Program-made: the position numbers and the translations under genes
Part shown: one piece after another, positions 46,651-56,588 of the stretch
Layout: each line of letters opens with the position of its first letter
Numbering within the stretch: position 1 is the stretch's first letter
Assembly: GCF_014696105.1 (NCBI RefSeq)
Contig: NZ_JACJPO010000020.1
Location: forward strand, 310,001 to 374,000
Length of the DNA stretch: 64,000 bases
Direction: 5' to 3'
DNA from: Microcoleus sp. FACHB-1515
GTDB taxonomy: Bacteria > Cyanobacteriota > Cyanobacteriia > Elainellales > Elainellaceae
The notes under the pieces: generated by a model
Database searches by the model: none
What the model was told of the DNA's origin: nothing
Seen by the model: the letters and a program-made list of their open reading frames with translations, nothing else

Positions 46651-47447
46651 GAAATCGCTGCGATCGCAGGCTCCAAAAAGCTGCACCGCTCCAGAATTTG
46701 ATATAGATTGACTCCCGATTCGAGCAGGCAGGCGTGGCCGCTGTTGGGCAAAAGATGCATCCGCGCATTGGGAAGTTCGCGCGTGAGCAGTTCGGCTTCG
46801 ACGCGCGACGGTAAAACTCGATCGTCTTGGCTGGCGATGATCAAAACGGGCTGAGTGATGCGCTGAAGCTGAGCGGGCGTAATGTGAAACTGGCTGAGCA
46901 GCGACAATCGCCAAACCGAGCTTTCCTGCGTCACCGACAGCATTGCTTTTAACAAAGCACGGCGATCGGCACTTTCCACCTGCCCCAGCGAAGCGAGAAA
47001 CGGCATGAACGCCACACAACCCGCGCGATACAGCGGTTCAGGCAGCAAGCGCGTCATCTGCGTACTCCACTGTACCCAGGGATAGCGATGAAATGAGGAA
47101 GCCGGATTAACCAGAATCACGCGGCGAAACAGATGTGGCGAGTGCAGCGCAACTTTGATCGCTAGACACGCACCGAACGATTCACCACACAGATAAACGG
47201 TGCGTTCGTTTTCGTGGCGCATTTCGGCTTTGATCAGGGCGATCGTTTGTTCGGTCAAATCTTCCCAACTGGTGAGGTCATCAGGCGGAATCGACAAACA
47301 GCGCACCTCAAATCGAGATTCTAGCCCTTCGGTTTGCGTCCGCAAAAGCTGCCCAGTGCCGTCCATTCCCGGCAGAAATACGAACAGCGGTGCATCAGGG
47401 CGAGAGGTTTGCGGTTGCAAAAACCGCAGCGGATTGGCAGCAAGCAT
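46647..47447 (-). CDS. Alpha/beta hydrolase
   Basis: 266 residues from the ATG at 47447 (a TTG three codons upstream also possible). FVFLPGMDGTGQLL carries the oxyanion region, the nucleophile elbow is CGESFGACLA (Ser near 93), and a late catalytic His is in LLPNSGHACLLESG. A general esterase/lipase type; substrate unknown. Ends overlap the cyclase by four bases, tail to tail. Confidence 0.85.
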   Translation of the reverse strand: MLAANPLRFLQPQTSRPDAPLFVFLPGMDGTGQLLRTQTEGLESRFEVRCLSIPPDDLTSWEDLTEQTIALIKAEMRHENERTVYLCGESFGACLAIKVALHSPHLFRRVILVNPASSFHRYPWVQWSTQMTRLLPEPLYRAGCVAFMPFLASLGQVESADRRALLKAMLSVTQESSVWRLSLLSQFHITPAQLQRITQPVLIIASQDDRVLPSRVEAELLTRELPNARMHLLPNSGHACLLESGVNLYQILERCSFLEPAIAAIS

Positions 47448-47680
47448 CGGCGACAAGCGAGGAAAATAAGCAATCTTACTTACCTATCTAGTTTACTCGA
47501 TCGCCTGGCCGAATGCTCAGGGCGAATTTCCTCATCCGGTTGGCGGAGGCTTCTGCGGGAAAACTCTATCTTCGTCAAGACTTCACAAAGCACTATTTTC
47601 TCTAAGGTAAAAAGATAAAGAAATTTGTTTTGCCTTTTTTCCATACCCTTTTATCTCGTTTTTGAGCAGGAGCATTTAAC

Positions 47681-47899
47681 ATGTTGCTATTCACGGTTGA
47701 GGAACTTGAACAGCGCGGCATTCCTTACAACCAAAAGTCGCAGTTTGTATTTCAAGGACGATTGTTCACCAAAACAATTTCCTTTTCGCAGCGCATTCGC
47801 GAGACGGCGATCGAACTATACAAAAGCTATCTCAATTCTGGCGTGTTCTGCATGTTAGTTGAAACGCCAGAATATGTCACGATTTGTCGGCAAAAGTAA
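47681..47899 (+). CDS. Small hypothetical protein
   Basis: 72 residues, MLLFTVEELEQRGIPYNQKSQF..., with AGGAG upstream (position ~47668-47672). The composition and the Shine-Dalgarno site make it likely real. It contains two Cys and is mixed alpha/beta. I do not recognise a family. Convergent with the GH13 gene. Confidence 0.6.
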   Translation: MLLFTVEELEQRGIPYNQKSQFVFQGRLFTKTISFSQRIRETAIELYKSYLNSGVFCMLVETPEYVTICRQK

Positions 47900-47921
47900 G
47901 CGATCGCGGGTGCGCTCACAA

Positions 47922-49907
47922 TTAAACTGGTGCACCCGCAACGCTTGCATAAACCTTCGCTTCCCAGGGAAAAATCGGTTCGCGTCCTTGCCAGCGACGA
48001 TCGATCGATCGGTTTTGTGTAACTTCCTTCCAATGCTGGTTGTCAGGCAAGTTCGGCCAGTTGGGAATCACGTATTCTGCTTCGGCAGATTCACCATTGG
48101 GTGTTCCATAGTCTGAGAAGTTCGCCACGACAACCACCAAATTTTCACCATAGCCGCGCTGCCAAACTAAAACGCGCTTTCCCTCATCGAAATCGACATG
48201 CAGAAAAACCGTGTCGTTGGTGGCAAGCGCATCTGAGGTTGTGCGAAGGTGTACCAGTCGTGCCACATAATCAAAGATTCGTTTGCGCCAATCTTCATTC
48301 ATACGGTTGTAGTTGACCGGATCAACCTGCTTATTGGAACCGTGTTCTTCAATTTCTAGATCGTGCTGATCGGCAAATTCATCGCCCGCCAAAATCATCG
48401 GAATTCCAACTGCCGTAAGCAGACAAACAAAGGCGAGCTTGATGCGTTCTTCGCAGTCGATCACGCCGTTACTAACTAGATAGTTATAAATCCGTTCATT
48501 GCCATATCCGCCAACATCATGCGAGGTGAGATAGTTCACTGCTTGTGTACAGTCGCGAAAGCCGAGTAAGCGACAGTCAATTAGTTTTCGCACACTCCAC
48601 TCAAAGCTGTCACCCGAACTCGATCGCCCCAGAATCACCTGTCGCAGAATCTGCTTAAACCGCTCATTCCACAAGCCATCTAGTCGATTTTGATGCACAA
48701 GGGCAAGCGGTACGCTGAGTTCTTCCCCGACAACCAAAAAGCGATCGTCGCTGCCGTTGCGATCGCGCCAAATTTGTCGAGCGAAGTCCTTGAATTCCTG
48801 CAAAAAATCGTAGTTGCCGACGTTGTTAACGCTATCGAGTCGTAAGCCATCGACACGGTAATAGAGCATCCAGTGCGCCATGTGTGCCTTGAGGTATTCA
48901 CGGGCAGGCACATAGCGATCGCGCGTTCCCGTCAGCGGATGATAGCCTTCAACCCAGTAGTTGTACTTAAACAAGTCGCCGCCAAATCCGTCGCGATCGC
49001 CTTGTTCCGGGTCACGAGTCGGATCGCCGATCGGTTTCCAGTGAATGTAGAAGTCCAGAAAGTTGACGTTGTGGTAGGGATTGGAGCGCGAAAAGGCCAT
49101 CACCGCATCCAGAAAAAAGCGGATGCCGTGCTGATGGCACACCTTAATCAAATTTGCTAGATCGGTTGAGGCGTTGGGTGCATCTTGTCCGTCTGGCCGA
49201 CCGAGATCGTAGTCAGCGGCAAAATAGTTGGCCGTGCCGTAGCCCCACCTGTATTTATCCTCGTTGTCTTTATCTACGCTGTCGGCAGGCGGCAGCAGTT
49301 CGATCGCATTCACGCCCAATTCCAGCAAATGTGCTTTGCCCGATCGCAGCGCGTCCGTCTCCTGAAAATCTGGGGCTGCGACTTCCGGCTGCACCAGCGC
49401 AACCACGTCGCGAAACGTGCCTGTTCCAATGCCCGCACTGCTGCGAGTCCAGCGGGTCGGCAGTTCGTAGATCACCAGTCGATGGTTGGGCGGCAGCGAG
49501 TCCAGCGGTGCGTCGTCTTGCCAATCTGGTTGTTTGCGGTCGGGATCGCAAGGCAGCAGTTGCTCGTTTTGGTAGAGAATGACGCTGGCCGGATTGCCGC
49601 TGCCATCCGGCGCAAGAAACCGCCGATCGATCGTTGTCGCAACCGGATCGGTGCAGTACACAATCTGCGGGTCACGCGAGTAAACTGAGGCGTTTTGCAC
49701 TTTGAACCAATACCAATACACCTGCCCGTCTGTTAGCCCAGCATCGGTGGCCGCCAGTTCCCACAAATCGGGAAAGCTCGATCGCTTCAGCGGAATTTCT
49801 CGGCAGTTGCGATCGCTCGATCGAATAATCAGCGCAGGCGTTGAGTTTCCAGCGGGACGCCACAAGACAAAATGCGTTTGCTGGCGGCGAAACAAATCGA
49901 TCAACAT
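47922..49907 (-). CDS. GH13 alpha-amylase family glucan enzyme
   Basis: 661 residues from the ATG at 49907 (MLIDLFRRQQTHFVLWRP); a longer frame overlaps the promoter. An N-terminal beta-sandwich (~1-110) with DGQVYWYWFKV precedes the (beta/alpha)8 barrel. Catalytic Asp is in DGLRLDSVNNV, acid Glu in VVGEELSV, and the third Asp in TSHDVGG. The C-terminal beta-domain is present. Likely acts on glycogen, either hydrolase or branching type; a debranching enzyme is possible. Confidence 0.88.
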   Translation of the reverse strand: MLIDLFRRQQTHFVLWRPAGNSTPALIIRSSDRNCREIPLKRSSFPDLWELAATDAGLTDGQVYWYWFKVQNASVYSRDPQIVYCTDPVATTIDRRFLAPDGSGNPASVILYQNEQLLPCDPDRKQPDWQDDAPLDSLPPNHRLVIYELPTRWTRSSAGIGTGTFRDVVALVQPEVAAPDFQETDALRSGKAHLLELGVNAIELLPPADSVDKDNEDKYRWGYGTANYFAADYDLGRPDGQDAPNASTDLANLIKVCHQHGIRFFLDAVMAFSRSNPYHNVNFLDFYIHWKPIGDPTRDPEQGDRDGFGGDLFKYNYWVEGYHPLTGTRDRYVPAREYLKAHMAHWMLYYRVDGLRLDSVNNVGNYDFLQEFKDFARQIWRDRNGSDDRFLVVGEELSVPLALVHQNRLDGLWNERFKQILRQVILGRSSSGDSFEWSVRKLIDCRLLGFRDCTQAVNYLTSHDVGGYGNERIYNYLVSNGVIDCEERIKLAFVCLLTAVGIPMILAGDEFADQHDLEIEEHGSNKQVDPVNYNRMNEDWRKRIFDYVARLVHLRTTSDALATNDTVFLHVDFDEGKRVLVWQRGYGENLVVVVANFSDYGTPNGESAEAEYVIPNWPNLPDNQHWKEVTQNRSIDRRWQGREPIFPWEAKVYASVAGAPV

Positions 49908-50287
49908 GGCATCTCCCAAGCTTGTAATGAGATGTTCCTGATGGAAGGTTCGATCGAGATTGAAGCACATTGCGAGCGGTTGCAAAGCTTACAGTTTCCT
50001 AAAGCTTGCCGCTGGCGCGATCGCGTTGGCGCTTTGGTGGCAGCGGTTGGCGTTACACTGTAACCTGTTGCATCTCGCGTTTTTACAATTTGCATTGTGC
50101 GATCGCGGTTTGCATTGTGCGATCGCGTTGATCCCGGTTGGCTGGAAGGGTGGCTAGCGTTGTGCGGGGGCGACAGAGCTGGAGCGTCGCTGCTTGGAGT
50201 TCGACTTGCAGGTGGCGATCGCTGCGTGCAACAGCGTTTCAACTACTAGCTCGATCGTTCTTGCTTTGTCGCTGAGCGTCTCCATTC
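49908..50287. other. Intergenic region with a short tandem repeat
   Basis: 380 bases between divergent genes. Two tandem 20-base units, TGCATTGTGCGATCGCGGTT, lie at 50091-50130 (the second with the last bases changed). No gene was found. Confidence 0.55.
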
Positions 50288-51577
50288 ATGCGAATTTTGA
50301 TCTATTCCTATAACTATCATCCAGAGCCGATCGGAATTGCGCCGCTGATGACCGAACTGGCCGAAGGACTCGCTGCACGCGGGCATCAGGTGCGCGTAAT
50401 CACCGGAATGCCCAACTACCCGGAACGCCGCATTTATCCGGCCTATCGCGGCAAATGGTACGACACCGAAATTCGCAACGGCGTCAAAATTCAGCGCAGC
50501 TACGTTTGGATTCGTCCCAAACCAAATTTGCTGACGCGCATTTTGCTCGATGGCAGCTTTGTCGTGACGAGCCTTCTGCAAGCGCTGCGCGGCTGGCGAC
50601 CCGACGTGATTCTCTACACCGCTCCGCCGCTGCCTGTGTGTGTGCCCTGTGTGTTGCTCTCCTGGCTGTATGGCTGTCCGATCGTGCTGAATTTGCAGGA
50701 CATTTTGCCGGAAGCGGCAATTCGGCTGGGACTGGTACGAAATAAGCTGGCAATTCGCGTTTTTCAGGCGTTGGAGAAGTTTGCTTATCGATCGGCCAAT
50801 CAAATCTGCGTGATTGCCGAAGCGTTTCGCGAAAATCTGCTGACAAAAGGCGTTCCCGCCGAAAAGCTCGTTTGCATTCCCAACTGGGTCAACACCGATT
50901 TCATCTGCGCTTTGCCGCGCCAAAACGCCTTTCGGCAAGCGCACGATCTGCAAAACAAATTTGTCGTGATGTATTCCGGCAACATCGGCCTGACGCAAGG
51001 GCTGGAAACGGTTGTGCGAGCAGCCGCGAAATTGTGTCACCTGCCTGAAATTGTGTTTGTCATTGTCGGTGAAACCGAAGCGCTGGCGCAGTTGCGATCG
51101 ATTTGCGAAACCTATGACGCGCCCAATGTGCGGCTGCTGCCGTTTCAGCCGCGATCGCGCCTGCCGGAAATGCTGGCTGCCGCTGATGTGGGTCTGATCG
51201 TGCAAAAGCGCAACGTCGTTTCGTTCAACATGCCTTCAAAGATGCAGCTCATCCTTGCCAGCAGCCGCCCGATTATTGCCTCTGTTCCGCTGGACGGCAC
51301 GGCAGCACGAGCCGTTTTGGAAAGCGGTGGCGGCATGGTGATTGAACCAGAGCAGCCCGATCGCTTAGCTGAAATTGTCTTGCAGCTTTATCGCGATCCG
51401 CAGCGGGCGCAGCGCTTGGGACAGCAAGGCCGCCGTCATGCGATCGACTGCTACGATTTTGAGCAGGCGTTGAGCCAGTATGAATCACTGTTTGCCCAAC
51501 TGAGCGGTCAACCGGGAGCGGCTAGGATTGAATCGCCCGCAGTCGATCAGGCGGCAGTTGCAGACCTCAAGCAATAA
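50288..51577 (+). CDS. WcaI-type glycosyltransferase (GT4 family)
   Basis: 429 residues. MRILIYSYNYHPEPIGIAPLMTELAEGLAARGHQVRVIT is the family opening. Retaining glycosyltransferase of GT-B fold: VMYSGNIGLTQGLETVV is the C-domain nucleotide-sugar site start, and PSKMQLILASSRPII is the usual E/S-x7 region. Probably adds a sugar during exopolysaccharide or LPS-like synthesis. Followed at 13 bases by the DUF4350 operon, with which it could be co-transcribed. Confidence 0.88.
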   Translation: MRILIYSYNYHPEPIGIAPLMTELAEGLAARGHQVRVITGMPNYPERRIYPAYRGKWYDTEIRNGVKIQRSYVWIRPKPNLLTRILLDGSFVVTSLLQALRGWRPDVILYTAPPLPVCVPCVLLSWLYGCPIVLNLQDILPEAAIRLGLVRNKLAIRVFQALEKFAYRSANQICVIAEAFRENLLTKGVPAEKLVCIPNWVNTDFICALPRQNAFRQAHDLQNKFVVMYSGNIGLTQGLETVVRAAAKLCHLPEIVFVIVGETEALAQLRSICETYDAPNVRLLPFQPRSRLPEMLAAADVGLIVQKRNVVSFNMPSKMQLILASSRPIIASVPLDGTAARAVLESGGGMVIEPEQPDRLAEIVLQLYRDPQRAQRLGQQGRRHAIDCYDFEQALSQYESLFAQLSGQPGAARIESPAVDQAAVADLKQ

Positions 51578-51590
51578 CCAATCTTAGGCA

Positions 51591-52697
51591 ATGACGAAGC
51601 GCAATCGCTGGCAGTGGTTTATCGGATTGGCGATCGGGGCGATCGTGCTGCTGACGCTCATTCTCGCTCCGGGCGGCAGCATCGAACGACGCGGCTCAAC
51701 CTACAATCGCGCTCCCGACGGCTATGCTGCTTGGTTTGCCTATATGCAGCAGCAGCAGATTCCTGTTGAGCGGTGGCAGCGATCGATCGCTGATTTGGTA
51801 AACGCAACCGAACCGACGACCCTGCTGCGCGTCAACTATGAACTGCAAGGCGGAACGCTGCTCAGCCTCGACGAGGGAGTTGAAGATTGGCTCAAGCGCG
51901 GCAATACGATAATCGAGCTTGGCATCTATGCGCCCGCCACTCGCGCCCCGTTCACGACAAAGCAGGAAAGTCCGCAGGGCGAAGTCAAAATCGAAACGAC
52001 GCGCCGCGTTTCATCTGGCGGACTTTTGAGCGATCGCTTTGGGTCGATCGTTTGGCGAGAACGAGTCGGGCGCGGCCAAGTCATTCGTGCGACAACGCCG
52101 TATCTTGCCGCCAACGCCTACCAAAACGAACCTGGAAACTTCGCGTTTTTGGCGGAACTGGTACGGCAAAACAACGGGCGAATTTTGATTGACGAATTTC
52201 TGCACGGCTACCGCGACCCCGACGCAGAATCGACAGTCGCCGATCCCACAACGTCCGACAGTTTAGCTGGATATCTGGCAAGAACGCCGCTGCTGCTGAT
52301 TCTAATTCAGGCGATCGTCTTGTTTTTCGTTGTGCTGTGGAGCCAAAATCGGCGATTTGGTGCGCCCATGTCGATCGCGTCGCCCGCGATCGACAACAGC
52401 GAAGCCTACATTCAAGCCTTAGCAGGTGTGCTGCACAAAGCCGGACGCAGCGAATTTCTGATCGACACGATCGGCAAAGCCGAACAGCTTCACATTCAAC
52501 GCGCCCTCGGTCTGGGAACCATACCGATCGATCCTGAAAACCTAAGAATCGCTTGGCAGCAGCAGACCGACCGATCCGCCGCCGACCTGGATGCCGTGCT
52601 GAATCCGCCGTTTGCCAATCGACGAGCCAGCGATCGCGACCTGCTAACCTGGTTGCAAGCCATCCAATCTGTCCGCAAACAGTTGGACAACTCCTGA
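51591..52697 (+). CDS. DUF4350 membrane protein
   Basis: 368 residues. One membrane helix near the N-terminus (WFIGLAIGAIVLLTLILAPG), a periplasmic-like DUF4350 region (SYNRAPDGYAAWFAYMQQQ), then a second helix (LLLILIQAIVLFFVVLW) before a cytosolic tail. In many bacteria DUF4350 precedes a MoxR ATPase and a DUF58 protein, exactly as here, perhaps as a chaperone assembly for envelope proteins (inference). Confidence 0.9.
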   Translation: MTKRNRWQWFIGLAIGAIVLLTLILAPGGSIERRGSTYNRAPDGYAAWFAYMQQQQIPVERWQRSIADLVNATEPTTLLRVNYELQGGTLLSLDEGVEDWLKRGNTIIELGIYAPATRAPFTTKQESPQGEVKIETTRRVSSGGLLSDRFGSIVWRERVGRGQVIRATTPYLAANAYQNEPGNFAFLAELVRQNNGRILIDEFLHGYRDPDAESTVADPTTSDSLAGYLARTPLLLILIQAIVLFFVVLWSQNRRFGAPMSIASPAIDNSEAYIQALAGVLHKAGRSEFLIDTIGKAEQLHIQRALGLGTIPIDPENLRIAWQQQTDRSAADLDAVLNPPFANRRASDRDLLTWLQAIQSVRKQLDNS

Positions 52698-52733
52698 AGC
52701 TATCTTTCCCCTCACTCCTCACCCTTTTCTTCC

Positions 52734-53684
52734 ATGTCAGAGCTTTCCGCCACAATTTCCCGCCTCGGTCAAACCCTGAATCAAGTTGTGGTCGGGCAAA
52801 AAGCGATCGTGCAGCAGCTCATGGTCGCGCTGCTTTCGGGCGGACATGTGATCCTCGAAGGCGTACCGGGAACCGGAAAAACGCTGCTCGTTAAGGCGCT
52901 GGCGCAATTGGTGCAGGCCGACTTTCGCCGCATTCAACTGACACCGGACATTTTGCCCTCGGATATTCTCGGTACAACGATTTTTGATTTGAACACGCGC
53001 AGCTTCAGCCTCAAGAAGGGGCCAGTGTTCACTCAGATTTTGCTGGCCGACGAAATCAACCGCACGCCGCCAAAGACGCAAGCCGCTCTGCTGGAAGCGA
53101 TGGAAGAGCAGCAGGTAACGCTGGACGGGCAGAGTTTGCCGTTGTCGGAACTGTTTTGGGTGATCGCCACGCAAAACTCGCTGGAGTTTGAGGGAACTTA
53201 TCCGTTGCCGGAAGCCCAGCTCGATCGATTCCTGTTTAAGCTGCTGGTTGGCTATCCCGAAACTGCTGCCGAAAAGCAAATGCTGCTCAACTCGCAAGCT
53301 GGATTTCAAGCCAAACGCCTAGACCTCGCCAAGCTCAAACCGATCGCCACCGTCGAGCAAATTTTGCAAGCGCGGCAGTCCGTGCGGTCGATCGAAGTGC
53401 AAGAGCCAATTCTCGACTATCTGCTGGCTGTTGTCGGTCGGACGCGCAAACATCCGGATCTCAACCTTGGAGCCTCCCCGCGATCGGCAGTCACTTGGCT
53501 GCAAGCGAGCAAAGCCCACGCTTGGCTGGCAGGCCGATCGTTCGTCACGCCCGACGACATCAAGGCGATCGCCCCGCCGCTCTTGCGCCACCGCTTGATT
53601 TTGCGTCCTGAAGCGCAACTCGACGGACTGGCAATGGATGCGGTGATTTCCGGCGTTCTCAATCAAGTTCCTGTTCCTCGCTAG
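52734..53684 (+). CDS. MoxR-family AAA+ ATPase
   Basis: 316 residues. Walker A GVPGTGKTLLVKAL (~45), Walker B LLADEINRTPPKTQAALLEAMEE, and sensor ATQNSLEFEGTYPLPEAQLDRF. Cytosolic chaperone ATPase, likely acting with the DUF58 protein next to it. Starts at ATG in the DUF4350-MoxR-DUF58 operon. Confidence 0.95.
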   Translation: MSELSATISRLGQTLNQVVVGQKAIVQQLMVALLSGGHVILEGVPGTGKTLLVKALAQLVQADFRRIQLTPDILPSDILGTTIFDLNTRSFSLKKGPVFTQILLADEINRTPPKTQAALLEAMEEQQVTLDGQSLPLSELFWVIATQNSLEFEGTYPLPEAQLDRFLFKLLVGYPETAAEKQMLLNSQAGFQAKRLDLAKLKPIATVEQILQARQSVRSIEVQEPILDYLLAVVGRTRKHPDLNLGASPRSAVTWLQASKAHAWLAGRSFVTPDDIKAIAPPLLRHRLILRPEAQLDGLAMDAVISGVLNQVPVPR

Positions 53685-53689
53685 CCGTC

Positions 53690-55003
53690 ATGATTGCTTC
53701 GTTTCGCGTTTATCTGCTGCTGCTGTTGGGATTGGCGATCGTCCTGCCGCTCTCGATTTTTGGCTTCCTGCCACCGCTTCAGCTTGTCGGAATTCTGCTG
53801 ATCTTTGATTTCGTTGTCCTGCTCGTGACGCTGTGGGATGCGCGGCGCACGAAGGCAGATCGCGTCTCGGTCGAATGGCATCGGCTCGATCGCCTGTCGA
53901 TCGGACGCGATAATCCCGTCACGCTGCAAGTTCGATCGGGCAAGCGCCCAGCCGAAGTTCAACTGCGCGACGACTATCCGCAGCAATTCGCCGTTTCTGC
54001 GCCGCAACTGCAAGCTATCTTGCCACCGAACACAACCGAAGACTTGAGCTACACGATTCATCCCGATCGACGCGGCGAATTTCACTGGGGCAACCTTCAG
54101 GTGCGGCAGCGATCGCCCTGGAAGCTGGCGTGGCACAGTTGGAAAGTCGATCAAGATCAAGCTGTCGCGGTTTACCCGGACTTGATCGGGCTGCGATCGC
54201 TTTCAATCCGCCTGACCTTGGAATCGACTGGTTCAATCCGTCGAGCGCGGAGATTAGGAGCCGGAACGGAATTTGCTGAACTGCGCGAATACGGCATTGG
54301 TGACGATCCGCGCTTCATCGACTGGAAAGCGACCGCAAGGCGCGGCCAGCCCCTCGTGCGCGTTTTAGAACCGGATCAGGAGCAAACGCTAATTATTCTG
54401 CTCGATCGCGGACGACTGATGACCGCGAGAGTACAAGGCTTAACCCGCTTCGACTGGGGCTTAAACGCCACGCTTTCCCTCGCCTTGGCTGGGCTGCACC
54501 GGGGCGATCGCGTCGGCGTCGGCGTGTTCGATCGCCAGATGCACACTTGGGTTCCCCCGGAGCGTGGGCAGCAGCACCTCAATCACTTGCTGGAACGCCT
54601 GACGCCGATCGAACCCGCTTTGCTTGAACCTGACTACCTCGGAGCCGTGACGACGATCGCCAATCAGCAAACGCGCCGCGCCTTGGTCGTGCTGATTACC
54701 GATCTTGTCGATACGACGGCTTCCTCAGAACTGCTCGCCGCGCTGGGACGACTCGCCCCGCGCTATCTGCCCTTTTGCGTCACTCTGCGCGATCCGCAAC
54801 TCGATCGACAGGCGCAAACCGTCAGCACCGACATTCCCGCTACCTATGCGCGAGCAGTGGCGATCGATCTGATCGCCCAGCGGCAAATTGCCTTTGAACA
54901 GCTTAAGCAGCAAGGCGTTCTCGTCCTCGATGCGCCTGCGAATCAAATTTCGGAAGAACTCGTCGATCGCTATTTGCAGCTAAAAGCCCGCAACAAACTT
55001 TAA
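53690..55003 (+). CDS. DUF58 protein with VWA-like fold
   Basis: 437 residues. Two N-terminal membrane helices (VYLLLLLGLAIVLPLSIFGF and LQLVGILLIFDFVVLLVTL). The DUF58 mark is LREYGIGDDPRFIDWKATARRG at about 200-220. A VWA-like C-terminal region has IILLDRG and ALVVLITDLVD. It is the presumed substrate-binding partner of MoxR. Begins five bases after the MoxR stop. Confidence 0.95.
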   Translation: MIASFRVYLLLLLGLAIVLPLSIFGFLPPLQLVGILLIFDFVVLLVTLWDARRTKADRVSVEWHRLDRLSIGRDNPVTLQVRSGKRPAEVQLRDDYPQQFAVSAPQLQAILPPNTTEDLSYTIHPDRRGEFHWGNLQVRQRSPWKLAWHSWKVDQDQAVAVYPDLIGLRSLSIRLTLESTGSIRRARRLGAGTEFAELREYGIGDDPRFIDWKATARRGQPLVRVLEPDQEQTLIILLDRGRLMTARVQGLTRFDWGLNATLSLALAGLHRGDRVGVGVFDRQMHTWVPPERGQQHLNHLLERLTPIEPALLEPDYLGAVTTIANQQTRRALVVLITDLVDTTASSELLAALGRLAPRYLPFCVTLRDPQLDRQAQTVSTDIPATYARAVAIDLIAQRQIAFEQLKQQGVLVLDAPANQISEELVDRYLQLKARNKL

Positions 55004-55069
55004 AAGCATCGCAACTGTAACGGTGAAGACGGAAAGACATTTCGCCTCCACCGCTTGCAAAATCGATCG

Positions 55070-55633
55070 CTACACCAACAGCGGCGCGGCGATCGCCTCT
55101 TCCACCTGCTTCAGTGCAGTCTCCAAATCGTCGTTGACGATGCAGATGTCAAACTCGCTGGCAGCTTCGATTTCAATTTGGGCGCGGCGGAGGCGACGGG
55201 CGATCGCATCGTCGGAATCTTGGCCGCGATCGCGCAGACGGTGTTCAAGTTCGGTCAGCGAAGGCGGCAAGATGAAAATCCGCAGCGCTTCAGGGAAGGT
55301 TTCGCGGACTTGACGAGCGCCTTCTAGCTCAATTTCCAGCAGCACCCACTTTCCCGCTTTGATTTGCTGCTCGACCGGGCGGCGCGGCGTACCGTAAAAG
55401 TTTCCGGCAAATTCTGCCCATTCCAACAGTTCGCCGTTGGCAACCATTTCGCAGAACTGCTCGCGAGCGGTGAAGTAGTAGTGTTTGCCTTCGATTTCTC
55501 CGGGACGGGGAGCGCGAGTCGTCACGGAAACGGAAAAACTCAGATTCGGCTGTCGCTGAAGGAGCGATCGCACCAATGTACCTTTGCCAACTCCGCTGGG
55601 GCCAGTTAAAACAATTAATCTACCCGTACTCAT
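55070..55633 (-). CDS. gmk: Guanylate kinase
   Basis: 187 residues. P-loop [14 protein letters not shown], then [15 protein letters not shown] and the C-terminal lid region, all typical. GMP + ATP to GDP + ADP. Lies downstream of the RemA-like gene on the same strand, an arrangement also found in Bacillus (remA-gmk). Confidence 0.96.
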   Translation of the reverse strand: MSTGRLIVLTGPSGVGKGTLVRSLLQRQPNLSFSVSVTTRAPRPGEIEGKHYYFTAREQFCEMVANGELLEWAEFAGNFYGTPRRPVEQQIKAGKWVLLEIELEGARQVRETFPEALRIFILPPSLTELEHRLRDRGQDSDDAIARRLRRAQIEIEAASEFDICIVNDDLETALKQVEEAIAAPLLV

Positions 55634-55711
55634 GATCTCCTGCTCTAGGATGATGCGATCGTGCAGTGCTAAGAAATTCCATTCTACTCGTTACCATCGC
55701 TACCGATTCAC

Positions 55712-56344
55712 TCAATCCTCGCTGGTGCTATCTTTGCTGACCACAAAGCGATTGGCAACGGTTTCCGGCTGAATTGCGGAAAGAATAATGTGCCCAAAAT
55801 CTGTAATAATCACTGCTCGCGTCCGCCGTCCATACGTGGCATCCACAAGCTGGCCGCGATCGCGAGCATCGGTAATGATGCGCTTGATCGGAGCCGATTC
55901 GGGGCTGACGATCGCAATCACGCGATTGGCAGAAACGATGTTGCCAAATCCGATGTTAATCAGCTTAATGTCCATAGAATCGGAATCCACAGAGGAGAGC
56001 GGGGACAAGCGGTCGCTTCTTTCAAACACAAAGCGCTGGGCAACGGTTTCCGGCTGAATCGCGGAAAGAATAATTTCGGCTTCGGTCGTCGCAGCAAAAT
56101 GCGGATTGAGCGTCAGTGTATTCAATTTGGGATGTGCGGATGAATGGGGCGATCGACGATCGCCTTGTGTGGTCACAATCACCGCTCGAATCGGGCGACC
56201 TGTCGTTGTGTCGCTGAGTCGTTGCCGCGATCGCGCTTCTTGGATCAGGCGGCGAATCGGCGCAGAATCCGGGCTAATAACGGCGACTACTTCACTTGCC
56301 AAAACGGTATTGCCAAACCCAATGTTGATAAGCTGAAACTGCAT
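55712..56344 (-). CDS. Fused double RemA/DUF370 protein
   Basis: 210 residues containing two RemA (DUF370) domains in one frame. The N-terminal one (1-~106) reads [20 protein letters not shown]..., with a ~25-residue insertion (residues ~61-86) before [15 protein letters not shown]. The C-terminal one (124-210) is the typical [33 protein letters not shown] form. The inner ATG at 55975 has no good Shine-Dalgarno site, which favours one fused product. RemA regulates matrix genes in Bacillus and binds DNA as a multimer. A fusion would fix a two-domain unit. Confidence 0.88.
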   Translation of the reverse strand: MQFQLINIGFGNTVLASEVVAVISPDSAPIRRLIQEARSRQRLSDTTTGRPIRAVIVTTQGDRRSPHSSAHPKLNTLTLNPHFAATTEAEIILSAIQPETVAQRFVFERSDRLSPLSSVDSDSMDIKLINIGFGNIVSANRVIAIVSPESAPIKRIITDARDRGQLVDATYGRRTRAVIITDFGHIILSAIQPETVANRFVVSKDSTSED

Positions 56345-56588
56345 ATTTCATTGACATCAGGCGGCTTGGCAGCGCTTGCAAAAGGTTAGTTTTAATGGTA
56401 TCTGCAAAAATTTTGCCTAACAAGGCGATATTGTGCCGAAACCGCGATCATCCATAGACTTCCAGCGTTTTTCTACCTTTTGGTATAAATTTCCCTTGAG
56501 TTTCTGCGGATGGGAGCGAAGTATGCTGAGAGGGGGCTAGGGGTTAGGAGTTAGGGCGATCGCATTTGCATCAATAGAGAGAATCTGC

